Source of the DNA: Prochilodus magdalenae
Lineage: Eukaryota; Chordata; Actinopteri; Characiformes; Prochilodontidae
DNA: 64,000 nucleotides
Assembly: GCA_024036415.1 (NCBI GenBank)
Contig: JAMWET010006576.1
Location: forward strand, 1 to 64,000
Reading direction: 5' to 3'
The translations under genes and the position numbers were made by a program. Shown piece by piece: positions 36,000 through 48,455 of the stretch. Every line of letters starts with the position of its first letter. Position 1 is the stretch's first letter. The notes under the pieces are model-generated. The model made no database searches. It was not told the DNA's origin and saw nothing but the letters and a program-made list of their open reading frames with translations.

Positions 36000-38225
36000 A
36001 GCATTTACAGTTCTGTAAGAGCTGGCGTTTGAGTTTAACAGGCTGATAACTGTGAGCTAGTGTATAAATGTACACATATAAGCATTAGAATCTCACCAGA
36101 ACTAGACACATTGCATCAAAGTTGTTTGTCTGTAGTAATCCAGGGGTTAAACCAGTAGCCACATCTGTAGTGAAGCAACTTCCGGTTTCAATCTGCATTG
36201 AATAGTTATTAGATGATCCTAAAGTTGATATATGGTATATAATAGACACATGTATGGGCTACACTACACTATTTAAGGTGTAACAGGTGTAAGTACCTGA
36301 CATCAGTGTCGAGCGTGATGGTACTTCCCGACAAACAGAGAGCGCTCTAAAGAGTTTATTACTACTTGGATGTAATTTGTTATAGTTGTTATAAAACGTT
36401 AGTTCGCTTGAAGGCATTGCTCAGTGTGTGGCAGTGTTGCGGTGGATCTGGTCTTTATCTCATAACACCCAGTCTGAAAACAGGTTTCACACCATTGGTA
36501 TGTATGTGGAGCTGTTTCTGTTTCTACAGATACTAAACTAGACCCTGAGTCATCTTTTATGCCCAATTAGTGCAGATCTGATCAAGGCTGGATGATGACT
36601 TTCATCTTTGTAAATTGAATGCCATTACATTTTCTGCTTCGTTAGATTCATCATGCTGGTCTCAGGTCTTCCTGGGCTCGTTGGTTTTATTTATGCCTTG
36701 TTTTATCTGTCTCTTGATATTAGTGCAATAAGCCATAAGCAGGTTAGTTGCCATAATTGTGCACAACACAAATCAGGGAGAAATCCCCGTAGCGGCTTCA
36801 AATGGCTTGCAGCCATTACATTTACTAAACTGAGAAGCCTTAACGCCGTGATACATAATATGATGTTTATAGTCCAATGTGTATGTTAAGTAGTTTATGA
36901 CTTCAAACAAGTCTCGTTCTCGAAGCGAAACCCTTAAAGTTTATAATTACCCATCCAGAGCTTATGAACAGCTGATCAAACACATGCATGTGACGAAAGA
37001 ATATCAGAAACCCGTCCTTTCCACATACCAAAGACGCTGTGCAGAGAGGAGACAGTTAATTCTGTCTTTGATCTGTTGAGATGTCTTTAGTTTGTACTGC
37101 ATGCATAACGCAGCAGGAGTTTTTCCTGACGTGAACTGAGACCAATTTGTTAGTGGAGCTAGGCCTGCTTGTTTAGTGCTCATGTGGCAGCCTTGTCATT
37201 TAATCAGCTCCTTAAATGAAGCAGTCGCATCAGCTTATTTTAATTAAACCAAACCTGCAGCGTCTGAACACACCCTAAAACTCCACCCACATTGCCCTAA
37301 AGGATGGTTTGAAATCTGGGTAGCATAAATTGTAAGTGAATTGAGGGGCTTATTTATGCAGGACAAAGCCCAGGCCACAACATGGTAGCCTGGAGGTTCA
37401 CATCAGTGTTATTAATCAGATGAAATGGGTCCAATCAGGTAGCATAGCTTGAGAGGCTTAAATTGGGCTCACTTGAGTGAACAAATTCTGCCCAACAGGA
37501 CGGAAATGGCCCTGTCCTGTGAGAGGTACTCTCAAGATATTTTATTTTCATTCTTCCTCTAATTAGGCCATCAGCAGAAGTGTTATAGATTACAATAGCC
37601 CTGTCTTTGAGGATAAGGGAACTGTGCCACATCAGGCTCCATTTTAGTGGTTAGCTAGAAAACCTTATGTGCTGTTGATTAGTAGCAGATTGTATCACGG
37701 TTCAATCAGATGCTGCCTTTGCTGACGGAGCTCCCGGTTTGATGATGCATAAAAGGTCATTTTCGGTACTACCCGTAAAAGTAAGTTCACTGATCTCGTC
37801 TGTAGTCAGACAATTTACAGCACCTCCCCCATGAGTCCAGCTCGAATAGGGCTTTTAGTAGTCCATTTCATAAAGGCACTACATCTAGAGTTTTCAGTGT
37901 CTAGAGTCAACAAACATCTTGTTAGACCATGAAAATGAATTGTTTGCTTGTGTTTGTTTGCTTATCTTGTTGTTGACTGTGCCATTGTGACACTGGGTCA
38001 TCAACGCCCACTGTCACAATGACACAGAATTCAAAGCCCTGTACAAACGAGCTACACCTTGTTAATTGTTTCTAGGAGCATAAGATCACACACGTTGCTA
38101 CATATGCTGATGAACAGATTGGCATGCACGTCAACGTGGGTTTGGCTTATTTAAATAAAGCACTGAAAATGAAAGTATCGAGTTGGTTACTGATGCAGTA
38201 CCGAAAACCACTGAACTGTTGATCT
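36000..38225. other. galnt1 intron, mostly unassigned
   Basis: Unique-looking intron sequence. The stem-loop at 37977-38027 is described separately. An AT-rich patch at 37195-37260 has TTAATTAAAC-type motifs. Confidence 0.4.
37977..38027. repeat. 51-base near-perfect stem-loop
   Basis: CTGTGCCATTGTGACACTGG and a G (37977-37997) pair with CCCACTGTCACAATGACACAG (38007-38027) over 21 bases with two mismatches and a 9-base loop. It could be a small fold-back repeat or a structured RNA. No mature-RNA evidence can be seen. Confidence 0.75.
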
Positions 38226-38227
38226 TA

Positions 38228-38370
38228 CTATCCGGTGCAGCCGACAGGAGGATGGTTTCCCTCGTTTCAGTTTTTGGTTCCTGTCAGTGTTTCTTCCTAA
38301 TGGGAGTTTTTCCTGCCTCTGTTGTCACCTCGACTAGCCGCTTTGAGACAATAGACCCAGTGTAGTAAGT
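38228..38370 (+). repeat. Fragment of non-LTR retroposon 3' end
   Basis: TGTTTCTTCCTAATGGGAGT, TTTTCCTGCC and GCCGCTTTGAGACAATAGA resemble the 3'-end repeat at 23100-23385. Short and diverged. Confidence 0.4.
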
Positions 38371-38371
38371 G

Positions 38372-39145
38372 TTTTGCAGTTTCTGGTGCAGATTGGACAT
38401 ATTCTACATGCACATGGAACTGGGGGCTGGATAAATGTGCATGGAAAAATGCAGACTGGGATCTGGCTGCATTTGTGGATGGTGAGACTGGGTAATGCAA
38501 AGTTATGCATACAATGAATGAAGATGTTGGAAGTGCAGCTGAACATAGCACTCCACTCAAACTGACTTGAAGAAGATAATGGGAAAAGGACCTTGTGAAA
38601 ATGACACATACTGCAGATAAATGACTGTACATTACTATACAACACTGTATGCCTTTCTGATCATATTGTGGATATTGTAATTAGTTCTGAAACATATGTT
38701 TTATTACAAAGTGAGCAAAATGAAATTGTTATTAAAAATTAAATAAATGTATTATGTATTATCTGTTGTGAAAATTTATCTGGAGTCTGGACTGGGCACT
38801 CAAATATTAAATCCCCTGTTCAGGCAAAGAAAGAGCCACAGGTAGTCTTTAACTGACACATGTGGCTGCAGTTAGTAGCTCTGCTTAGCCAAACTGCTAA
38901 ACTAGCAGCTTACTTGAGTGGATTGTATGTCTGTAAACACTGAGATTATTAGCTTACTGGGCTTTTGACTGCCCACATTCACATCATTCGGATTATTCCA
39001 TGAGGAGAAACGGACATTGTATACAAGTCTCTGTCTGATTTGCTGTGTGATGTTATTAATGTTCCCAGAATGCATTGTTTTCTATTGTTTATCATCAGCA
39101 GTGGCATGTTGTTCTGTACACTTGACAGCAGTCATGCTGAACTAT
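38372..39145. other. galnt1 intron, unassigned
   Basis: No recognisable feature. Confidence 0.4.
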
Positions 39146-39153
39146 AGCCACTG

Positions 39154-39510
39154 TTCCACTGCATGGTACCAGCTCAGTTCTGCTCCTACTCTTCGGGTTT
39201 TCCATTGGATAAACCCGGAACCTGGTTACTGCTACTATTTCTGGCGTCACCTTTGTCAAGGTTCCAAGCGAGCTGAGCTGACATACAAACGCTGCAGACC
39301 ACAGCTCACACATCTTAACTCGAGCTCAGGCTGGTGTACCCTCCTGGGTCAGCAGTCCTTAATCATGCTGCCATCAACCTCTTCTGAACAAGATTTGTCA
39401 GCTCCATGCAGCGTCACTATGACGAACAGCATCATTATGGGGTTCTGTATCTGTAGTGGAAAGCAAATAGCTTGTACCAAAAGCAAGACGAATGGTACCA
39501 TGCAGTGGAA
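39154..39510. mobile_element. MITE with 18-bp perfect inverted termini (hAT-like guess)
   Basis: TTCCACTGCATGGTACCA (39154-39171) is the exact reverse complement of TGGTACCATGCAGTGGAA (39493-39510). The inside has GGTTCCAAGCGAGCTGAGCT (about 39260-39280), a motif I associate with abundant fish hAT-type MITEs. No transposase is present, and target duplications could not be fixed. It ends 86 bp before the galnt1 exon at 39597. Confidence 0.65.
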
Positions 39511-39596
39511 AGTGGAGTAGTTGGAGGAATTTCCCTGCTGGAGTTGTTGATGTTTTTACATGTCTCACTGGCCTTGTGCTTTCCGTCTCTCTGTAG

Positions 39597-39763
39597 GTGT
39601 AAGACAAAAGTTTATCCAGATGATCTTCCCCGAACGAGTGTGGTGATCGTGTTCCATAATGAAGCCTGGACTACGTTACTGCGCACCGTCCACAGCGTCA
39701 TCAGCAGGTCCCCACGGCATCTTCTGGAGGAGGTGGTGTTGGTGGATGACGCCAGCGAAAGAG
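39597..39763 (+). CDS. galnt1: galnt1 coding exon: first part of the GT-A catalytic domain
   Basis: This 167-bp exon has acceptor TCTCTGTAG (AG 39595-39596) and donor G|GTATGT (39764). It encodes [40 protein letters not shown] and [12 protein letters not shown], about residues 105-160 of GALNT1. [10 protein letters not shown] is the nucleotide-binding N-terminal signature of the family, and the second Asp of LVDDASE corresponds to the UDP-sugar-contacting Asp156. RTVHSV fits GALNT1 (GALNT13 has RTVYSV). Phases agree with both neighbours (starts with the last G of Gly, ends with the first base of a Glu/Asp codon). An inverted-repeat element ends about 87 bp upstream of the acceptor, so the polypyrimidine tract and branch point must lie in a short unique stretch. 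Confidence 0.95.
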
Positions 39764-39765
39764 GT

Positions 39766-40495
39766 ATGTGTGTGTAGGTGTAGGCGTATCCTCAGAAAAG
39801 CCCTTAGAATTTTCGCTCCGTTAAAAGCCACTTCAATTTGATTATATTCAAATGTGTACCAGTCCTACAGGGATGTGACATGCTTTTGTTCCCATGCCCA
39901 GAAGGAGGTGCATTGGCAGCGCTGTGTGTGTGTGTGTGTCTGTGCGTGTGTGTATTTAGTACATCTGGAGGAAAAAGATGGCTGGTGACCCTTAGAGTGT
40001 TAACGTCAAAGCTGAATTTTAGGTGGCAGTTTTTTGGGAAGCGCTTAGAGAGAGAGAGAGAGAGAAAGGGAGCAGGGGAGAGAGAGCGAACGTAAGTGAG
40101 ACATTCAGAGCGCTGTGAGTTTGAGTGGCTTTATTCTGCTGAATCTCTGATCTCTGTGTGGGGGTGTAGTGCTAGTCTTTTAGCAGTTATATGGAACAGA
40201 AGCCTGTAATTTGGCTAGATTGAGGCATTAGTAGGCATAATGAATGCTTACTTTGAATTCTACCATCTTTCTTTCTCACCCACACATAGAGACACATCTA
40301 ATGGTGCTTGACGATATATCATAGCTGATATATCAACCTCTACTGGCATTGACTGCTCCGGCATTGTCACAAAAATGGTCCTACCCATATTTATACCAGG
40401 ATTCCCTGGCATATTTCATTAAAGGGCCAATCACATGGAACACTGAATTTCTAAAAGCTTTTAAAATGTACCGTACACTCTCCAGTCCCATAGTC
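39766..40495. other. galnt1 intron, unassigned
   Basis: Short GT (39924-39952) and GA (40049-40085) runs in otherwise unassigned sequence. Confidence 0.4.
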
Positions 40496-40496
40496 C

Positions 40497-40584
<88 letters not shown>

Positions 40585-40835
40585 TCGCTGTCCAAAGAAA
40601 AACAGGTATCTCCAAAATGGCAACTTTACAACTTTACAGGAGAGGCCAAAAACCTCATTTAATTTGAATGGAAGTCAAGGGAACTGGACGTCCTTCCAAA
40701 CAGTTTTGGACCATTTCTGTTGGTCCATTCTTTATGAAAATTCCACATGGTATAAAGAGCAGCCCATGTGATCAAATAATGCATAAAAGTAAAAATCAAC
40801 AAAAATGGAGATACATGTTTTTCCTCGGACAGCGA

Positions 40836-40892
<57 letters not shown>
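40496..40892. repeat. (TA)n arrays flanking a MITE
   Basis: (TA)n at 40496-40582 (interrupted once by AC) and at 40838-40892 bracket the element at 40583-40837. A poly-T run follows at 40893-40913. Confidence 0.9.
40583..40837. mobile_element. 255-bp MITE with inverted termini, embedded in (TA)n
   Basis: CGTCGCTGTCCAAAGAAAAA at the left pairs with TTTTTCCTCGGACAGCGACG at the right, and the match continues inward through GGTATCTCC / GGAGATACA. That is about 35 bp with few mismatches. Both ends abut (TA)n, consistent with insertion at TA or with TA-array growth from the target duplication. No transposase. Confidence 0.8.
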
Positions 40893-40896
<4 letters not shown>

Positions 40897-40914
40897 TTAT
40901 TTTTTTTTTTTTTG

Positions 40915-43670
40915 AATGTTTTTGTGTCACAGAAAGCCGTTACATATATTTGCCTCTTAACCTACGGCAGGTTAGCCACTGCCATTTAGAGTAAAGTTAA
41001 AATGAGTGTTTTAACCCAGTCTGCTTTAGATTTAGTCATAATCAGCACGTCCAATCAGCATGTACGGTCATATACATATACATATACACATAAATATAGA
41101 GGTCTTTTACGTATATATCATATATATATATTAAAGACATAGAAACACAGCACCCTGTTTAATTATAATCCATAAGGAGGGGGTGAAAAATGTTCATGTT
41201 AAAAATGAAAAGTTTTACTGCACGTTTATCTGTGTCCATTTGTAAATACCCTGGTATAATATTTTGATATGATGTTTCTTTTTTTTTTTTTTTTAAGTAG
41301 TATGATAGGTGATGGATGTAATTGTTGTCCTAGAGAAGGACAGACATTCACTAAAGCATGTTTTCTGAAAGCAAAATGGTCTAAATATCTATAGTTTGAA
41401 TTTTACTGTGGAACTTTAACTGGAACTGTCATTTGGCAGAATTGGCAGAAACACATCTTACATAAATCATGCAGCTGTCTTGTCTGAAGACACGCAGGTA
41501 TTATTTGAACACCTTTCAGCTGATACACTTAGTAAAGAACCAGATAGAGGCCAGGCTATATATATCAATGTTCAGTCAGGATATCCCAACTGAACATTGA
41601 TTATTAGGATAATTATTAACAAGCAGGTAATTCTTTATATTAATCCAATTCAGAAGACTATGCCATCCAAAACTAAATCTGACAGACATCCTGTGATCAG
41701 AAACACTGCGAGGATCATACAGTCTCAATGTGTATATAGGTAAGTTTTCAATTTAAATAAAATGAAAACAAATGGACGCCATGCAACATAACACGGAGTG
41801 GACTATCTTTTAATATTACTTAATGATTTATAATGATAACTATATTCTACATGGTTCAAATCTAGTGTGACCTTTACTGCTCCTTGCATTGTTGAACTAT
41901 ACATAGGTTAGAATGATATTATTAGGGCTATGGTGGAAGCAAAGCGGCCAAAACACTTGAAATAAAGTCACGTTGCATGTGAACGAGAGCAAAAGCACTA
42001 ATGTCAATTTTTGGCCCACGGCTAGGTGGGAGGCCAGGGCTGCGGGGGCTCCCATAATTAGCCTATGTTTTGATTTTACTGAGCAAAATTCTATCTAATT
42101 GGACAGCTGTACAGCTTAATTCGCAAGCTTTCCTTTGCATACCACACACAGTGGATTTGGGCCATTGGTATCCTCAGGGGTGATGAATCTGTATTTCATG
42201 TAGCTGTCATGTTTTCAAATGAATGTTGCATTTTTCTTCTTGGCATCATTTCTGGCCTTGTCTTTTTTTTCTGGCCTTTCAGCTGCAGAAAGAATTTGAT
42301 AATGTTGTCACTTGCGCTAGCCACAAGCTATAAGCAGCCAGTACTTACATAAATCCTTACACAACGCAAGCTATGATATACAGCTATGTGACATGAACAG
42401 ACATATTTATAATTACCTACATTGGTTTGTGGACATTGCAATGCCAGAAATGAAGCCTTCAATAAAATGCTATCTTAGTTCAGGAGTGGAAAGGAAAGTC
42501 AAGACGAGATTTAGAATACCAAGTAAAATCTCTTAGACTATTCAGGTATGCAAAGCAACACCCCCACATTGCTGCCAGGAACTTACAGAACGATTTGCGT
42601 GGGGGAATAGATACATACCCACTGTGCACAAACATCTACATGGAAAGTTCAAGAGAAGGTTTCTTCAACTCTGATTTAATCAAAAAGTCAGCATCTGATG
42701 CACAGCACTTAATAGAGTAGTATTCGGTAGTTACAGCCTGCTGACTTCGCACCTGCTCACTGCCACATGTTACTCAGTGCCGCTAGTTTGCCAGTATCAA
42801 ATGACCCACGGCTCACCACCTTTGTGCATAAATAGGTACTGCTATTTTAGCTGTTTACAGCATATTGGAGTAGAAATTAAATAATGTGCTCTTTCAGCTT
42901 TAATTTGCGGGTTCCTGCATCCAAATTTGATAAACAGTGTAGCCATCCCTGTTTTAAGGGCCTCCAAAGTAATTGGGCAATTTGCAGCTCGGCTGTTCCA
43001 TGGCCAGGTGTGTGGTGTCCCCTCATTATTTCATTTACCAGGAAGTAGATAACGTGTCTCCGTAGCATTTGCATTTGGTGTCTGCTGCTGTTGACTCGCA
43101 GTCTGGCAGTCTCGAAGTCCAGACAGCTGATGCATCTAAAGAAATTGCCTGGGCTGTATTGTGATGTTGCGTTTTAGCAGTACCGCCCAGTGCTGTTTTC
43201 TAAACCCAGCAGTAGTCAGGGCTCCCACTAGGGTACACTGAACATTGAACATGTCCTCTGGTTAGATTACTGAGCAATCATCCATCCACCTCTTCAGTAT
43301 GGCCACAGTCTCTGACTCTGACCGAGATCACCCGCGTGATTCCTCTGGGTCCGAACGAAAAGCCTGTGGCCCGCTCAGGCTGCAGAGTGGACACCGCTGC
43401 CTTGGCCTCTGGAAACATCACTCACACACATCCTGCAGCAAAGCACGCAGCTGACAACAAACTGACCCAGGGCCATGTGCACATGTGTCAGTGTACACAC
43501 ACAGACACTTCTGCACACAGGGAATTACCATTCAGTTATGGCCCGGGGGCGGCGGGGTGGGTGTAGGGGGACATCCAGTCTTTCAATTTAAGCACTCAGC
43601 ATGTCCCCCTTGTCCATTTTAGAAGCACTACATAATGCAGAGTGAAAATCAATGTGGTGCTATTATTGGC
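40915..43670. other. galnt1 intron, unassigned
   Basis: AT-rich intron sequence without a recognisable gene. A small perfect stem (12 bp, 41565-41576 with 41589-41600) is present. The longest frame (43336-43566) shows no family signature. Confidence 0.4.
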
Positions 43671-43676
43671 TGTGCA

Positions 43677-44062
43677 TACACTCATCAGCAAAAGAATAGC
43701 TGCACGCAGAAGGAAGTGTCGGATAGCGATGCTATTGGAAAGGAAGATAAAGATTACCGGGAACAATAAATGATGATACACTTAGACCGATATGGGCCAG
43801 ATGTCTTGGCATGGAGTTGTAGAGGTTCCTAATGCTGTCCTGCGATAATCCATCCCATGCAGCTTAAATTCTCTCACACAGTTCCTGCAGATGCAGTAGG
43901 GGTGGAGAGGGATTGACACCAGGCCTTCTGCATGTGTGACATGTGACAACAAACAGTTTATGCTTGCACTGACCACAGAGCCTCCACACACAGATTCATT
44001 GGTCGTTTTCAGCAAGACTAAAGTGGGACTCGTTGCTGAAGATGACCTTGTCTGTATCATAA
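43677..44062 (-). mobile_element. Degenerate Tc1-like transposon relic (family B)
   Basis: On the minus strand it encodes broken Tc1-type transposase pieces: FSNESHFSLAENDQ followed by a stop and ICVWRLCGQ (near 43955-44040, around the second catalytic Asp-type region), then ELCERI, a stop and AAWDGLSQDSIRNLYNSMPR (43785-43885, the C terminus). The left end TACACTCATCAGCAAAAG looks like a terminal repeat shared with 4449. Stops and deletions show it is inactive. Confidence 0.7.
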
Positions 44063-46370
44063 TACAGAAACACAGTAGACTGGTGGACTGAGGATAGCAG
44101 GGTAAATAAAAGCAGCAGCAGGAACAATATCTAACAGTTCAGAGGTAAAAGCTATTTATATCCATTTCTAGCCATTTTGGGAGATTTAAAAAAAAAAGAA
44201 TAGTGAAGAATAGGAGCTCATGGTCTGGGATCTGTGGTATGTGGAGACTCTACACATGGGCTTCTACACCAGTTCTTTTCTCTGCCTGAGAACAAAGACA
44301 TACCTTTAATTCTCCCGTTCTATGTAAGGTATTCAGCCTAGTTACAGCTGATCTTGGTTTTAACATTCTTGCTTAGTTGTGCGCTCACATTACAGCACTT
44401 GTGTTGTAGGTTTGCACAGATTAGTCAACTAGTCGACAAGCGATGAGGGGCCTGGTGATGGCGTAGTCTGTATCTCTGAAGAGTAGCAATGTAATCTATG
44501 GCTTGTTGGAAAGGGCACTTCACACGTCAGCTCTGTGCTTACATTTCTTCACTGATCTACAGTGCTTCCAATACCACATATTGAATGTTGCTATCTCCGG
44601 TTATCCAAAGAAGGCATGTTGTTGGAGAGAATGCATAACGCCCTACAGCGGTCACTCTTTTTAGCGCACTAAATTCCTCTGGCTCTGCCACCGGCGGGCG
44701 TCAAGGCAAGATTCGATATAGATTCTGTGGTCCGCATCTCTGGTTCCCTAAAAGCGAGCCTTTAATATAGATATAATAGGAATGTTTAAATATATATTAT
44801 AATTATTCATAGTGAATATATAATATTTCATTTTAATTACATATTATTTAAACATTATGAATTATTATTATTATGAAATTATTATTAATGTTATGTCCAA
44901 GCACATGTTTTATGTTATGTTATGTTGTGTTATGTTATGTTATGTTATGTTATGTGTTATGAGTCTATGCAGTTGCAACTGGCAGCTATTTTAAAGACTT
45001 ATATATTATAAATGAAGTCAACAGCAAATAAACTGCCAACATTAGCAAATGTTGCTCAGTGAACGCAAGAAATAAAATCGTCAGTGAATCCACATGTAAA
45101 AAAGCGCAGTGCTCGACAGTGAATCTGTCTGAAGGAGCCACATGCTCAGGGTAGAATCAACAGGAGAACGTTATTTACAGTAAACTTAGGAAATGCCAGG
45201 TGATTTATCCCCCCTTAACATAACAGTGTATTCCTAAGCATTCCTAAAGTGCAGTCAGTACAAAGCCATCTATCCAAACCTTCTTAGGACGTGCAGCTCT
45301 CGCAAGTTTCTGGTTCAAAACAGGGGCTCCAGTGGGACGTGGCTATTTGTTAGGTTGCCTCTCCTCTTCACAGGTAAACATAGTAGAAACACTCAGGTGC
45401 AGACATCATAATCAGCTTCATGAATTATTGTACATTTTGGTATTTAGATCTTTTTAATTAAAATGAATGAAATTACACCTAATGAAATTTGACTAGAGCG
45501 TTCATCTTTAATAAGATGCGTCGTGAGCTGATCTTTTGTACTACTGTAAAGCAGGGTAGCATTAATATACGCAGTAACTAAAAAAAAGCCTGACCCAGTG
45601 ATATTGTCCAGTGATATTGTCAAAATGTCAGGGCGCCACGGTCTTTGTGAAAGACTCACAGCTTGTTCAGGAACCTCGATTCCGATGCCCGTGTCTTTCT
45701 TATTTAAATACTCTGCACTCTGTAAATAAATCTGCTTACGTGAGATGAGTGTTGTATGCATTTGGGTGCCCATGGACTTGAGTAGGTTAGCTTGACCTAC
45801 ATTAAATGTAAAGAATGTTCTTCCTTCATTTGTAAAGTTATCATTTGGGGACAGTGTTTGGTTCAGACTGCAGTGATATGGGGGTGCAGGTTTTATGCTA
45901 AGACAGCTTTCCAAAAGTTAGATTTGAAAAATTCTGAATGCCTCACTGTGCTTTCAGTGTCACAGTAAATTGTAGTATAATGTTTAATAATCCCTGTATG
46001 ACACGTATCGTATAGTAAATACACAGCTCTTTATTAAATGCATTTTTCACTGCTAGTTTTTGTTTTTGTTCTACACTTTTGGTTCCTACTCTGATCTTTG
46101 GGTACTTGCTCCTCTTGGGCATCTCTAATCTCTTTCCCGACTGAGAAAGCAGATGCTATGGTCCGCGCTTGAAAAATATACAAAGGCACTGCAGTCCTCA
46201 TTGTTTTCAGCTCAGTGCCCAGGGTCTGACGCGTTGCTGGTCTCTTTAGTCCTCTGCATTGAATTTTGACTCCGCTGTCGCCCATTTTCAGTCAAGGCCA
46301 TCTGTAAGGCATAGTCTATTCTCTTGTGAATAGCTGTCCTACTATCTGGTGGCTGTGAAGGACACAAAAT
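44063..46370. other. galnt1 intron, unassigned
   Basis: No gene was recognised. A 156-codon minus-strand frame (45444-45914) is the longest non-repeat frame in the window but has no recognisable motif, splice context or composition bias. I treat it as chance. Confidence 0.4.
44909..44957. repeat. (TTATG)n pentanucleotide microsatellite
   Basis: About nine TTATG units, one with a T-to-G change. Confidence 0.9.
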
Positions 46371-46375
46371 CTCTT

Positions 46376-46434
<59 letters not shown>
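46371..46434. repeat. (CT)n microsatellite
   Basis: About 30 CT repeats. The Arg-Glu frame on the minus strand is an artefact. Confidence 0.95.
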
Positions 46435-46438
<4 letters not shown>

Positions 46439-46568
46439 GTCCCGCTCTCGCTCTCATTCTCTGTTATCAGCTTGAGTGTTTATATCGGGAAAGCAAATAT
46501 TGATCCCTGTGTGGCTTTAACCTCTCTTTTTCTCATTAGTGGTTTCAAAAGAGTAGATGAAAGTCAAA

Positions 46569-46578
46569 GCGTGTGTGT

Positions 46579-46611
<33 letters not shown>
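46569..46611. repeat. GT microsatellite followed by (CGTA)n
   Basis: GTGTGT passes into TTCGTACGTACGTATGG (46610-46626). Confidence 0.9.
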
Positions 46612-46626
46612 CGTACGTACGTATGG

Positions 46627-47918
46627 ACACGCCTACGTCCTCAAATAGACAAGTGTATTATCAGACCTCTTGAGTACTACTCGTTTGTTCTTTCTGGCCA
46701 GGCATGCGGATACAGTGATGTGACACAGTGCATAGTAAGTGTGTGTTATAGCACATAACCACAACCTGTTTATACAGTGTTGTGGGGACCTTTATTCCTT
46801 GTGGGGACCAGCTTGTGATAAATGTAAATCATTAAGTTGTAAGATGACTAGCATCTAGTAGCAGCTCAGATTTAGGTTTGACTAAGTAAGAAATAGAATA
46901 GAATAGAAAGTCTATAGCCAGGTTTACATTCAAACGTTTCAAGTGTGTAGAGTAGGGGGCAAAACATTTGACATAAGCATAACAACAGTTCCGCATACAC
47001 CTATCGCCTATCCATAAGATCGTGTGAACAGAATTACAGTCATAGGGTTTTCCATCACCCTTCTTCCCATTTCATATTCTTCTAATGATCTTAGAATTTT
47101 AACTTGTATTTATAATTTTGTGTTGGTTTTGATGCATTTGAATAAATTAATAATAATATTGGTGGATGAGCCATTTACATTAAAGTCCCCAATATACAGA
47201 CACAAAATTGCATTTATGGGTGTAGGTGCATGGTTATTATAAAAGAGCGCAGAGCACAAACCAAATCCTGTTCTATACTGTACGATTACATTGGTAGCAT
47301 ATTTATCGCGGGAGATGCAGCAAATAAAAGCTTGGCCAAACTCCATGACAAACTGTTTGAATTAAGTTCTGCTACAGATTTTTTTGCCCTGAAATTATTG
47401 ATGTAAGTAAATGATAACATGTGCTTTTTGCTGCCACTTTATATGACAGACACATAAAGTAATCTTCTTAATGCTGGGAATGTTGTGTCTGGAATAAACC
47501 GTTTTAGGCGGGAGGGAAAGGACTGTGAACTGAGGGTTGGGCCAGACTCATAACGCAAGATAATATTCTTACTCGTGAACAATAAGGTTCTTACCTTAAT
47601 TCATCATCCCTGTCACACACATGCACACACGCCTCGTTTTATGCCGCTCCTGTTTGACGGTTTCGGATGTGTGTTGGAGCAGCTGTTATATGACAGGATT
47701 CTGGACCATATTTTCTGCGAGAACATTTTGTCAGTTTGTTTTTATTTACGATTTATGATTTTTCATCGGGGACAGCGTTATCACACTGTGTACATCTGCT
47801 GTACCACAACATACAATGTAACATGAATATTTAAAACAGGTTTATGTGCTTTCAGTGCTCATGTTCTCATATTCCCATAGTGACGATGTGGGACAGATAT
47901 TTATTCTTTATTCTGAGC
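46627..47918. other. galnt1 intron, unassigned
   Basis: Only the GTGGGGACC repeat fragment at 46781-46810 is noted. Confidence 0.4.
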
Positions 47919-47920
47919 TA

Positions 47921-48452
47921 CAGGGGTTGGACAATGAAACTGAAACACCTGGTTTTAGACCACAATCATTTATTAGTATGGTGTAGGGCCTCCTTTTGCG
48001 GCCAATACTGCGTCAGTTTGTCTTGGGAATGACATATACAAGTCCTGCACAGTGGTCAGAGGGATTTTAAGCCATTCTTCTTGCAGGATAGTGGCCAGGT
48101 CACTACGTGATGCTGGTGGAGGTTCGTCCTTCTTGGTGGTATGCTGACATAACCCTGGATACCGTGGCTCTTGATACATCACAAAGACTTGCTGTCTTGG
48201 TCACAGATGCGCCAGCAAGACGTGCACCAACAATCTGTCCTCTTTTGAACTCTGGTATGTCACCCATAATGTTGTGTGCATTGCAGTATTTTGAGCAGAA
48301 CTGGGCTCTTACCTGCTAACTGAACCTTCACACTCTGCTCTTACTGGTGCAATGTGCAATTAATGAAGATTGGCCACCAGGCTGGTCCAATTTAGCCATG
48401 AGACCTCCCACACTAAAATGACAGGTGTTTCAGTTTCATTGTCCAACCCCTG
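47921..48452 (-). mobile_element. Non-autonomous Tc1/mariner element, copy 3
   Basis: 532 bp with the same inverted termini, TA flanks (47919-47920, 48453-48454) and internal deletion as copies 1 and 2, in the opposite orientation. The helix-turn-helix frame is on the minus strand at 48103-48267. The C-terminal tail (ATILQEEWLKIPLTTVQDLY, ending KGGPTPY) runs to its stop at 47973. Confidence 0.9.
48103..48267 (-). pseudogene. Tc1 transposase N-terminal DNA-binding domain remnant, copy 3
   Basis: Read on the minus strand it carries the same 54-codon MGDIPEFKRGQIVGARLAGA frame and the same terminal stop as copies 1 and 2. The DDE core is missing. Confidence 0.8.
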
Positions 48453-48455
48453 TAC

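Noticed and set aside
35197..36075. 292-codon minus-strand frame rich in His/Thr
   Set aside because: Translation of the GT microsatellite read in reverse.
39017..39520. 167-codon frame upstream of the galnt1 exon
   Set aside because: Most of it lies inside the inverted-repeat MITE at 39154-39510, and it does not join the exon at 39597 in frame through a splice-free path.
41565..41600. 12-bp perfect stem TCAATGTTCAGT / ACTGAACATTGA
   Set aside because: Too short to stand out from chance in 64 kb of AT-rich DNA and without neighbouring structure.
45444..45914. 156-codon minus-strand frame
   Set aside because: Longest nonrepetitive frame, but there is no recognisable motif, no splice context and ordinary intronic composition. 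A translated homology search would be needed to revive it.
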